From: Astropecten irregularis
Lineage: Eukaryota; Echinodermata; Asteroidea; Paxillosida; Astropectinidae
Direction of reading: 5' to 3'
Assembly (NCBI GenBank): GCA_963971285.1
Contig: OZ020262.1
Span: 8,872,745 to 8,936,744 of the forward strand
DNA: 64,000 bases
Shown here: positions 1 through 19,580 of the stretch, piece after piece
How positions within the stretch are numbered: the stretch's first letter is position 1
How the letters are laid out: every line of letters starts with the position of its first letter
Translations under genes and position numbers: made by a program
The notes under the pieces: model-generated
Seen by the model: only the letters and a program-made list of their open reading frames with translations
Told to the model about the DNA's origin: nothing
Databases searched by the model: none

Positions 1-10334
<10,334 letters not shown>

Positions 10335-10619
10335 CCCCTTCCACAGGCTGCAGCTCCGGTGTGTAATTAACTAAGTGCAGGACTCTGTAGAAGACTATTT
10401 CATTTGCTATTGGTCAAGAGATTTCATTGTGGAAGACTATATACTTTTATGGCCAACACTGTGATGTTTTGTAGACTAGTCTCTCACCCAGTCTGTTTTT
10501 TTTGTTTCTCTTCGAGTGTAACCAGCAAGTAAACACGTGATTCATTTTATGGAACAAATGAAATGATATAACATCTGTTTGTCAAGACTAGTCTACGCGA
10601 AGATTTCAACTGGCAATGT

Positions 10620-10773
10620 GGGGTTGATTTCACCAAACTCATCGTAACGTACTACAGTATCAATAGTAGGTCTTATGATGCATTTGCAGCCCTACGTAGG
10701 ATTGGCCCCTACGATGGGTTATCCTTCATAACTCAAGCTACGATCGATCATAGGGCTTTTTTAAATCGACCCC
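10620..10773. repeat. Family B foldback element in CUL4 3' UTR
   Basis: Starts GGGGTTGATTTCACC and ends AAATCGACCCC, with CAGCCCTACGTAGGATTGGC near the left and CGATCGATCATAGGGC near the right, as in the copy at 7427. If CUL4 uses the signal at 11016 this element is part of the mature transcript and could form a hairpin. Confidence 0.75.
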
Positions 10774-11712
10774 TGGTTTTGCATCTTGCCAAACTTGATT
10801 GGCCTACGGTGCCTTGCGTGGCCTTAGCTCTTAGACGTTTGCAATTCAGATGTACACGTAATATTTTATGAGTACCATGCTCTTTTCCGATCTGCACTTT
10901 TTTATCTCTCATCTGTTATTGCATGCACAATGCATGTAGAGCTTTAGTTCCAGAAAAAAACAAAATTGCAAACATGCTCAAGTTCTGTGTTTATGCCCTC
11001 AAAGTTATTATAGAAAATAAACCTTTTTTATCCAGATATTGCCCCTTTAATACCAATTTGATATGATGAGACACAATTGTACATGTGGAGATCATGAGGC
11101 TGGTATGCAAGACTACTATGCCTAGTCTCCATTCCAGCCTGAATATCTGTGTGCAATGCAAAGCTGGTTTGTTATATTCTTCTCTAAGTTAAGAAATCCG
11201 AGGTTTTTACAATGACTTTACCCTAACAAGCCGTACCCACAAACTTTTCTTTTGATTTAATATAAAAACTGTATGATACCAGTTAAATTTTTTTTTCATA
11301 TTCATACAAGCACTGTAACGCATACAAACGTGATAAAGCACTACCAATTTTAAAGGTTTTATGTTTGGAAAAACAAATGTATATGGTGACATTGCTAAGA
11401 CTGACTTTTTGTTCAATTAAATGTAAGATTAACCTTCTGTTATTATTACCTTAGATTGTCAGTGAATGTACGTGTATATTCATTTGCAAAATTATGTTAC
11501 TTTCACACGCAGTTGTTGGGAATAAGTTCTTATTGCGCACGTTCCCTTGGCATGAAATGATTATATTTATAACATACTTGGAGTTTTAGGAGGGCCTGAC
11601 GAACTCCAAGCATTTTATAAATTTCAGGTCATTATTTTGGGTGATGAGCAGTTTGCAGCAGTTTATTACTTATATTTATAACAGTTATAAGCCACTCATC
11701 TCAGCTTCAGTA

Positions 11713-11894
11713 CGGGTAATTCATAATAGAGCGCCCTCTAAGAGTTTGCAACGCACGCATTGGCCAATCACGATGTACAGAATTTGTCGAACCCAATGCG
11801 CATCTGGAAATTAAGGGTCGACAGATTCAGGCCGCGCATTGTGATTTGCCAACGCATTGCATACTCTTGGAGGTGTACTAGCGTGAATTGCCCG
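11713..11894. mobile_element. Short MITE with TA target duplication
   Basis: CGGGTAATTCA at the left and TGAATTGCCCG at the right are inverted, each flanked by TA (11711-11712 and 11895-11896). Inner arms also pair: CTCTAAGAGT with ACTCTTGGAG, and CGCATTGGCCAATCAC with GTGATTTGCCAACGC. A TA duplication fits the Tc1/mariner group. 182 bases, non-coding. Confidence 0.65.
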
Positions 11895-12765
11895 TATTGT
11901 CCGTAAAAATTGAGGTATTATTTAGTTGGTTTGTGATTGGCCGCTATGGAGAGCATTTGAGGTATATTTATTGACAATTCATAACACTGATTTGTGGTCA
12001 GTGATATTTTCTGCTAGATAAATGTTGTTAATCTGCACACAACAGGTGCCATGATACTTGCTTTGTCTTGGTTAAGTTGATTGGAAAGTTTAAGTTGATT
12101 GGCACTCCATAAACTACAAGATATTTAAAGGTGGGCACCCTTAATGCAGGCATGGCCTATTTTGCATCAGCTTTTATTCTTTGAATGTAAATGTGATTGT
12201 TTTTTTTTACTTGCATGTGTAACAAACAAGTTATGAAACAACTTAATTTCAGACACATATTGTTTATTATTTGAAGAGTGACCGAGTGCTTGGGTTTTCA
12301 TTATTATATAATTGAGCCTGTCATGGCCTAAAGCACTGTAAAATAAGACAGAAAGGCATGCCTTTTTGTATAGGATTATAATTTAGTTGAGTTGAGTTCC
12401 ATAATTGTGTGTTTTCATCTACTGTAGTTATAAAACTAACTTATTTCCTGGCCCCCAAATTGTATTATTTTTTTTCTGAACCAAATTAATTAATTAATGC
12501 ACAAGGGGTGATCAGAATTAAACAGAGTAGGCTTTTATTCAGACTGGGTTTTGATAAAATTCACACGGAAAAATATGTGAGTGGTATAAAGTAACATTTT
12601 GTGATAAAAGCACGGCCAGGTTCCTTGTAAGAAATTTCTTATTAAAGATGTTGAATAAATGAATAAAATGACATAATGGTAAATGTTTTTAAAGGCTGAT
12701 TTTTGTTATGTGTTGATGATTTCTGTTGATTTTGTTTGTTTGTTTGTTGGGCTGTCGGTTGGGAT

Positions 12766-12975
12766 GGGGCCAATTTTATTGAGTCGTTGCACAACAAATT
12801 CAGTGCTTAGCACAAAAACATCTTGCCCAATAAGACAATAAACCACCATTGAAAATTCCATTTGATATTCATGTTCAGCGAAGAACAACCAGAGATACAG
12901 TTGAATATCCTGTTTTAACTAAGACCGGAATTTCATGGTTAGCAAATTTTTGTGCTAAGCAGGGAAATTGGCCCC
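12766..12975. repeat. Family A foldback element
   Basis: GGGGCCAATTTTATTGAG at the left pairs with AGGGAAATTGGCCCC at the right; inner blocks GTGCTTAGCACAAAAA and TTTTTGTGCTAAGCA are also inverted. A conserved centre reads CCACCATTGAAAATTCCATT and GATATTCATG. The clean copy is 40462-40702; others lie at 24180-24410, 37380-37630 and 53420-53850. It ends 75 bases before the retrotransposon. Confidence 0.75.
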
Positions 12976-13044
12976 TGTTTGTCTGTTGGTTCAAACCGTG
13001 GGGCTGTTTGTTTGTCTGTGTACCTCCAAGGTCTATCTGTCACT

Positions 13045-13049
13045 GTGGC
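13045..13049. repeat. Target-site duplication of the LTR retrotransposon, left copy
   Basis: GTGGC directly before the left LTR is repeated at 21183-21187 directly after the right LTR. Five bases is a usual length for Ty3/gypsy integrases, and the next base outward differs (T on the left, C on the right). Confidence 0.9.
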
Positions 13050-14691
13050 TGTCAGACGAACGTCAACTCAAATAAAAGAGGTCAACACAATTCTGCGTGT
13101 GTACAATAATTTATTCTTACAACTCAACTATATTCCTGAAATGGACAATTTAACACAATTCACATTAATAAATTACAATTTGCACTACGCAGCTCCCTTT
13201 CACAACTCCCCACCAGTATCCTACCCTGAACCAACCCACAAAAGTTCTCTTTTGGAAATTGAATCCTCAAAATAAACCCAAATTTATGTTCACAAATATA
13301 TGTTTCGTTTTCCCTGTAATCAACTACGATCTGCCCTAGAACTGCCCATAAAGACACCCAAAATTAACACACACTCAATAATTAATTAACCAAAACCGCC
13401 ACATAGGCTTACTGTAAATACACCAACAATTGCCACACAGGCTTCCTTTTACACCAAAAATTGCCACCAAGGCTTACTTTAAATACACCCAAAATTGCCA
13501 CACAGGCTTACCGTAAATACACCAAAATTGCCACCAAGGCTTATTTTAAATTCACCAAAAATTGCCACACAGGCTTACCGTAAATACACCAAAAATTGCC
13601 ACCAAGGCTTATTTTAAATACACCAAAAATTGCCACCAAGGCTCACTTTAAATACACCCAAAAATCACTAAAAATCCACAAAAAATTGTCACCGTGAACA
13701 CACAGAAATTACCGTGATGAACACAGAGAAATTGCCACAACGGTAACCGCTCAAAATTGCCTCTTTTCTGCTCTTATATTGCCACTGTAAATTCACGAAA
13801 TTGCCTCTATATTGCCACTGTAAATTCACGAAATTGCCTCTATATTGCCACTGTAATTCCACTAAAATTGCCTTTATAAATTCACAAATATTGCCACTGT
13901 TAATACACAATATGTCCTCAAAATTGCCTCTATAAATTCACCGGACACTGTTCTGATAGGGTGAAACCTCTCCGTAGTGCCTCCACGGTACGAGGGTGCT
14001 CCGAAGAGTGGAGTGCGCGTGACTCTGCCTACACGGCCCTGGACGGGTCGTCCGTCAACACAGCGTTGCACGGTAGTTCCCTGGACTTCCACAGACTACC
14101 GGTACCCGCCTCAAGTCCACCTCAGGAGGGGGAAAGGGACCCTGGCTGAAACCCCAGATTTTGGCTATGGTTTTGCAGCGTGTTCCCCGCCACCAGGTCC
14201 TGCTCACCAGCTTAATTAGAGCCTGAATGCTCCAACACAGCACACAGTGTTGCCCATACGGCACAATGTCCGAAGAGGCTGCAGCAAAAATATAAGCCCC
14301 CGGCTTACAGCAAAATGGCTATCACCAGAGTCTGAACACTCTGTGCACTAGTAGCTGTAGTAGCAGCAGCAGCAACAGGAGGATGGCAAGTGTGCCCCCA
14401 ATGAGCTCTCAGAACCAAGTGTGTGGCAGTTACCCTCCTTTACATCCACACCTATGCAATCACATATACACACACACACATGCACACCCGACTAATCAAA
14501 CACAAAGAGCCCCACCCAATTCAAGAATGCCCAAGACTCCAAGAATATGCAAAGTAGACTCTTGCTACCATTGAATATTCACGAACCCTTACTACTACTA
14601 AATATTCATGAACCCTTGCTAAGTGCATAGAGTTGCCCCCCACAAGGAAAATCCTGCAAAAGAAATAATACAACTGGGGTTGACTGTTACA
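13050..14691 (-). repeat. 3' LTR (left copy)
   Basis: 1642 bases, beginning TGTCAGACG and ending GACTGTTACA on the plus strand. A minus-strand AATAAA (plus TTTATT at 13110-13115) lies about 60 bases from the transcript-side end and is the likely polyadenylation signal. About 13380-13670 is a minisatellite of some 36-base units built on AAAATTGCCACCAAGGCTTA, followed near 13780-13900 by units with AAATTGCCTCTATATTGCCA. Compared with the other LTR it has 40 extra bases at 13299-13338. Short frames inside it repeat unchanged in the other LTR and are not genes. Confidence 0.95.
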
Positions 14692-14706
14692 TTTCACCCC
14701 CTCTTT
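14692..14706 (-). other. Polypurine tract of the retrotransposon
   Basis: Reading on the minus strand, AAAGAGGGGGTGAAA directly precedes the 3' LTR. Such a purine run primes plus-strand DNA synthesis in LTR elements. Position, composition and contact with the LTR edge all fit. Confidence 0.85.
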
Positions 14707-14875
14707 AAAAATCGTTTTACCTGAAAACATTTTTCCATCCAGGAAACAGTCAAAGTCTGCAACCTGTAATCATAAAAGTCACTTTTTAATATTCTAATAA
14801 TACTGGTTCAGGCACACGTTCTTCAAGCAGGTCATGTTTCTCCTGAAATACAAACAAATCATGAATTAGTTCTTT

Positions 14876-17800
14876 TTACTTACTTGCCACTTCACTTCTA
14901 CTCAGGTAGTCAGCGCCCACGTTCTGAGATCCTTTGATAAACTCTACTCTGAATCTGTAGGGTTGGAGAGCTAATGCCCATCGCATTATCCTTGCATTGG
15001 CCAACTTGGATCGATGCAGGTATGCCAAAGACTGATGGTCTGTCTGGAGCTCAAACTGACGGCCATAGAGATATGGTTCGAATTTTTGAATTCCCCAAAC
15101 AACTGCTAGACATTCCTTTTCGATGACAGCATAAGCCTTCTCTCTGTCTAGAAGCTTTCTGCTTGCATATGCAACCGGAAAACTCTCTCCAGTGTCGTCT
15201 TGCCGTTGAAGTAATACCGCTCCCACTCCAGTGTTTGATGCGTCTGTGCGGATGATGAATGGTTTCGAGCAGTCTGGCAACTGAAGAATTGGGTCAGTAG
15301 ACAGCTTTGCCTTGAGGGTATTAAATGCGATCTCCTGACTCTCTCCCCATCTGATGTGGTTCGGTTCTTTCGCCTTGGTCAGATCTGTCAGCGGTACCGC
15401 CAATGCAGCAAAATTTGGAATAAACCTCCTGTAATATCCAGCCAGTCCCAGAAAGGACCTAAGCTGCTTCTTAGTCTCCGGGCGCTTGGCTCCCTTGATA
15501 TTCTCTATCTTGTCTGGTTGTGGCTGAAGTTGTCCCCGTCCAATCACATGTCCCAAGAATACCATCTTCTGGGCCCCTACAACACACTTACTTGGTTTTG
15601 CAGACAACTGCGCAGAATGCAGGCGTTCTAAAAGCACTCTGAGTGCGGCGAGGTGGTCCTCCCAGTTGGCTGTATGGATCAAGATATCATCGATAAAATT
15701 ATCTGTATGCTTGAGACCTTCCAAAACTCTTCTCATTACCCGACTGAATGTTGCCGGAGCATTAACTAGCCCGAAAGGCATAGTGCAGAACTGGAATAGC
15801 CCATTCGGTGTGAGAAATGCAGTAGCTTGTCTGGATTCTTTTCTCATAGGTACCTGCCAGTATCCCTTGGTTAAGTCAAATTTGCTAAAATAACGATCAG
15901 TTGCAAGTGAAGCAAATATCTCATCTGGACTTGGAAGTGGTTCGGCGTCAAATACTGTTATGCGGTTCAACCCTCGAAAATCTACACAGAATCTCTTGGT
16001 TCCGTCCTTCTTTTCAACCAGAACAATCGGGGAGGCATATGGCGAATCTGATTGCTCAATAACCTTCATTTTTTGCATTTGAATTACCTCATCGTTGATG
16101 ATTTTCCTCGTGGCGAAAGGCAGGGGGTATGGTTTGAACCGAACTGGGTCGCTGGTTGTCAATTTTATATCATGCTCTCCTACAGTGGTTCTCCCTGGAA
16201 GATCAGTGAGAACATCTGAGAAATCGTTAAGAATGACTCTTACCTCTTGTTTCTGTTGATCAGATAATAGTGGGTCAATAAGAACATCATCTATGGACTC
16301 TTTCGCTTCTAGAACCGGTGAATGCAGTAAGGCTTCGTCGGGTGAAAATTCCCCATCACCTGTCTCAGAAACAATGACTGACACGCACCCGTACTCCAAG
16401 GTTCCATGGCTGGCGACTTCTAACCTGTGAACATATAACTTAAGCAAGTTTGCGTGAAAAGTTTTTACTTTTCCGTTGAGGTCTATCTGGTAGTCTAGGT
16501 TACCTTGTTTACCTACTACAGGGAATGGTCCCTTCCATTGCAACAGGAGTTTGTTACTGTCTGTAGGAAGGAGGAGCAAAACTTCATCACCTACCTTGAA
16601 TCGTCTATCTTTGCATCTCTTGTCATAGTACTTCTTCTGTCGAACATGAGCGTTGTTTAAGCTTCGCTGTGCCAGCTCACAAGTTTCTCTCAGGCGATTC
16701 TTCAAATCTATTACGTACTGGTATGTGTTTCTGGTATCCTCCTCTTTGGTTTCACCAGTCCAGAGATCTCTTAAGATGGACATTGGTCCTCTAACTGTCC
16801 TGCCGTATAACAACTCGAATGGTGAAAATCCCAGGCTGGCTTGTGGTACCTCTCGGTAGGCAAAAAGCAGAGCTCCGACATACCTGTCCCAATCTTTTGG
16901 TCTCTCTGTACTCATCTTCCTCAGCATCTGCTTGAGAGTGCCGTTAAATCGTTCCACGAGACCATTACAGGCAGGATGGTACGGTGTTGTAGTTAACTGT
17001 TTCACTGAAAGCAGACGGCTTACTTCTCGCATCAGACCGGACATGAATTGTGATCCCTGATCACTGAGGATCTCCTTCGGCACTCCTACTCTTGAAAATA
17101 CTTCCACTAATGCTTCGGCAACAGTAGTAGTTTCAATGTTACGGAGGGGTACAGCTTCGGGATACCTAGTAGCATAATCAACTATGGTTAGTATGAACCT
17201 ATTACCCCTGTCTGTTGATGGATGGATCGGTCCAATGATGTCTACGGCTACACGCTGGAATGGTGTATCTATAAGAGGGAGACTTCCAAGTGGTAGTTTC
17301 TTGACCTTTCCCTTTGGGTACGTTCTTTGGCAAATGTCGCAGGACTGGACGAAGCGTCGAATGGATGAGTGGATGCCTGGCCAGAAGAAATTAGTTGTAA
17401 TCCGATCACAAGTCTTCTGTGAACCCAAATGTCCTCCAAGCAGAGACTCGTGTGCCAGCTTCATAACCTGTAACCTGTACTTGGAAGGTACAACTACCTG
17501 CAAAGCCATGTTATTATTGTCAACAGTTTGCGACTGGAACTCCCGATACAAAATACCCTTGCGATACACAAACTTTGAAGTGTGACCATTCTTCCCAATC
17601 TTTACCTCGCTTATCCCGGCCAATTCTCTACACCTTTGTAGTGTGGGATCAGATTCTTGTTCAGCTTGGAGATCTTGTACAGTGACGATATCAGAAATGC
17701 AACTCGGTACCTTCAAGCTTTTGGTTGGTTTCTCATCTGCCGCCTTCTGAGCCCTAGTTTGCACAGCTAGCGTCAGCTCGTGCGTGCTAAACTTCTCAGG

Positions 17801-19507
17801 AGACCAGTTTGGATCTGGATCCGCGGGATCCCGTACACCAGGAACATTACCCAAAATGACATCGTATACAGGATTCATCATGCATATGGCTTCGACATGA
17901 CCACAATAATATGGGGTATCAATCTGGATCTTGGCCACAGGTGACTTCCTGATAGTTCCATCTATTAAAACACATGCTCTCTGCTCACCTGTCAGTTGGC
18001 CATCTAAAACCAAGCTCCGTCGTACCACAACTCCGCTGCATCCACTGTCTCTAAGCACAGACACCTTATGGGTACCAAGCTGGCCTTCTTTCACTGGCAT
18101 TCTGGTGCGGCGTTCTCGACAGGCAGCACTCATGATCGGCAACTGATGCCCACATCGAAGGGTGACATGATCATTCTCTCTGCAACAATCGCTTAAAGAG
18201 GGAAGGGTATGTGAAATCATAAATGCCACAGTTTCTCTGCCTATAGGGCAATCTGAACAACTGCACCCATGCTTAGTTGCTGGTTCACCTTCTGTGACCA
18301 CATGGGAAGAAGCTTGATGCCGTCCTTCGTCGTTGGTATGCTCAATGCACATACTAGATGCCTTCATCGGTGTGGCCCGATAGCGACAATCTTTGGCGAT
18401 GTGACCTTTCTTATTGCAGACGAAGCAGGTCCTTTCTTTCATCGGCAGATAGGTGGATGGACGACTCTGAGCGGTTGAATAATTCGTTACCTCTGGTTTC
18501 TGGACACCACAAGTCGGACGTTGTCTCTTAAAGTGTTGGTTCAACTGCCCAAACGTTGTTCCTCGAGCCTCGATGAACTGTTCAGCTAACTTGGCCATCT
18601 GGTAAAGATCTGTAGGCGTACGCTCTTTAAGAAATATGGATAAATCTGGGCTACACCCGTTAATAAATTGTTCTCGTAACATCAGACATTTCAATCCCTT
18701 ATATGTCGCATCAATCTTAGCCAAGTCTACCCACCTGTCAAAATCATTCTCCAGACGTACTGCAAATTGTGAAGGACTTTCAGCTTTATCTGGTTTGGCT
18801 GAACGGAACTTAATGCGAAATCCATCCTCTGTTAAGTTATACTGCTTGAACAATGCACTTTTTAAAACTGCATAATCATTTGTCTTTTCTTTGGGAATCC
18901 TGGAATATACATATAAGGCCTTACCTGTGAGAAGGGCACTGAGATTTATGGCCCAAGTTTCAGCTGGCCAATTTTGACTGGTTGCATACCTCTCAAACCT
19001 TTGTAAATATGAATCAAGGTCATCCTTTTCATCCTGAAAACTAGGGATCTTGGGTGTTCTAGCCTTAGAGTTGGTGACCACATTAGGTTTCACATCTTTA
19101 GCAATTGCAGCTTCAGCCTCATTTACCTTCATTCGCATCTCTAAGATTTCCATTTCTTGCATTTTCAAAGCCCTCAACTCCGCTCTCTCTTCCTTTGCTT
19201 TCACCTCTCTCTCTTTAATAAACTCAATCAATTCAGCACCTTTCAAACCCATCCCTTTACCAACCTCAACCCACTTGTCCATGATTGCTCTCTGGGCTTC
19301 CAAGCCTACTCCTGCAAGCAACACGAGCACGGCGGGCACAGAAACTAGCACAGTAAGTATAACGCGCTGAGCAGTCAGCGCAGCGAGTTGGTGCGTGGTG
19401 AGCTGGGACCTGATGCCGAAGTGAACCTGCACAATTAGAAACAAATAAAACTGGAAAAACCTGTTACACAAAACTAACACAAAAATTACTTTTACATAAA
19501 CATCCAA
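14876..19507 (-). CDS. Gag-Pol polyprotein, Gmr1-like (integrase before reverse transcriptase)
   Basis: Single frame of 1543 codons. Gag: coiled-coil-like charged segment near residues 75-135; SCAN-like capsid region near 230-320 (LREQFINGCSPDL, MAKLAEQFIEA); CCHC zinc knuckle CFVCNKKGHIAKDC near 360-375. Protease: LRDSGCSG near 490. Integrase: HHCC finger with CDICQ near 700, catalytic aspartates in VAVDIIGP and LSDQGSQF, glutamate in GLVERFNG, then a GPF-type C-terminal domain (LQWKGPFPVV) near 985. Reverse transcriptase about 1130-1320: CVDFRGLNRITV, TMPFGLVNAPATF and FIDD at about 1273. RNase H: RTDASNTG, IEKECLAVVWG, QTDHQSLAYL to about 1535. All key residues are present. The first 75 residues are hydrophobic and unlike Gag, so translation may start at the methionine of MDKWVEVGKG near 19280. 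No chromodomain and no envelope frame seen. Confidence 0.95.
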   Translation of the reverse strand: MDVYVKVIFVLVLCNRFFQFYLFLIVQVHFGIRSQLTTHQLAALTAQRVILTVLVSVPAVLVLLAGVGLEAQRAIMDKWVEVGKGMGLKGAELIEFIKEREVKAKEERAELRALKMQEMEILEMRMKVNEAEAAIAKDVKPNVVTNSKARTPKIPSFQDEKDDLDSYLQRFERYATSQNWPAETWAINLSALLTGKALYVYSRIPKEKTNDYAVLKSALFKQYNLTEDGFRIKFRSAKPDKAESPSQFAVRLENDFDRWVDLAKIDATYKGLKCLMLREQFINGCSPDLSIFLKERTPTDLYQMAKLAEQFIEARGTTFGQLNQHFKRQRPTCGVQKPEVTNYSTAQSRPSTYLPMKERTCFVCNKKGHIAKDCRYRATPMKASSMCIEHTNDEGRHQASSHVVTEGEPATKHGCSCSDCPIGRETVAFMISHTLPSLSDCCRENDHVTLRCGHQLPIMSAACRERRTRMPVKEGQLGTHKVSVLRDSGCSGVVVRRSLVLDGQLTGEQRACVLIDGTIRKSPVAKIQIDTPYYCGHVEAICMMNPVYDVILGNVPGVRDPADPDPNWSPEKFSTHELTLAVQTRAQKAADEKPTKSLKVPSCISDIVTVQDLQAEQESDPTLQRCRELAGISEVKIGKNGHTSKFVYRKGILYREFQSQTVDNNNMALQVVVPSKYRLQVMKLAHESLLGGHLGSQKTCDRITTNFFWPGIHSSIRRFVQSCDICQRTYPKGKVKKLPLGSLPLIDTPFQRVAVDIIGPIHPSTDRGNRFILTIVDYATRYPEAVPLRNIETTTVAEALVEVFSRVGVPKEILSDQGSQFMSGLMREVSRLLSVKQLTTTPYHPACNGLVERFNGTLKQMLRKMSTERPKDWDRYVGALLFAYREVPQASLGFSPFELLYGRTVRGPMSILRDLWTGETKEEDTRNTYQYVIDLKNRLRETCELAQRSLNNAHVRQKKYYDKRCKDRRFKVGDEVLLLLPTDSNKLLLQWKGPFPVVGKQGNLDYQIDLNGKVKTFHANLLKLYVHRLEVASHGTLEYGCVSVIVSETGDGEFSPDEALLHSPVLEAKESIDDVLIDPLLSDQQKQEVRVILNDFSDVLTDLPGRTTVGEHDIKLTTSDPVRFKPYPLPFATRKIINDEVIQMQKMKVIEQSDSPYASPIVLVEKKDGTKRFCVDFRGLNRITVFDAEPLPSPDEIFASLATDRYFSKFDLTKGYWQVPMRKESRQATAFLTPNGLFQFCTMPFGLVNAPATFSRVMRRVLEGLKHTDNFIDDILIHTANWEDHLAALRVLLERLHSAQLSAKPSKCVVGAQKMVFLGHVIGRGQLQPQPDKIENIKGAKRPETKKQLRSFLGLAGYYRRFIPNFAALAVPLTDLTKAKEPNHIRWGESQEIAFNTLKAKLSTDPILQLPDCSKPFIIRTDASNTGVGAVLLQRQDDTGESFPVAYASRKLLDREKAYAVIEKECLAVVWGIQKFEPYLYGRQFELQTDHQSLAYLHRSKLANARIMRWALALQPYRFRVEFIKGSQNVGADYLSRSEVASK

Positions 19508-19558
19508 AACAGTTTATCTAAGCTGACGTCTGTCAATTTTTTTTTTTTTTTTTTTCAA

Positions 19559-19576
19559 CTCCCGGACAAGCCCCCA
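19559..19576 (-). other. Primer-binding site, tRNA-Pro type
   Basis: On the minus strand, four bases inside the 5' LTR, TGGGGGCTTGTCCGGGAG matches the remembered complement of the tRNA-Pro 3' end at 16 of 18 bases. It is followed, between the site and the gag-pol frame, by a poly-T run (19538-19555 on the plus strand). Confidence 0.8.
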
Positions 19577-19580
19577 AAAA

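Larger units (their letters stand above)
10335..13049 (+). other. CUL4 3' UTR and flank, no further gene seen
   Basis: After the CUL4 stop the sequence is AT-rich. AATAAA at 11016-11021 is the first good polyadenylation signal, and GTTGAATAAATGAATAAAATG near 12650 is a later option. The stretch also holds a family B element (10620-10773), family D and a TA-flanked foldback element (11575-11894) and a family A element (12766-12975). I see no coding exon. Confidence 0.6.

Noticed and set aside
13689..14574. Short open frames inside the left LTR (also 20180-21065 in the right LTR)
   Set aside because: They are carried unchanged by both LTRs, overlap on both strands and follow the LTR minisatellite; no protein family is evident.
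14876..19507. Possible endogenous retrovirus because of the tRNA-Pro primer
   Set aside because: There is no envelope frame between RNase H and the LTR, and the domain order is that of Gmr1-like retrotransposons.
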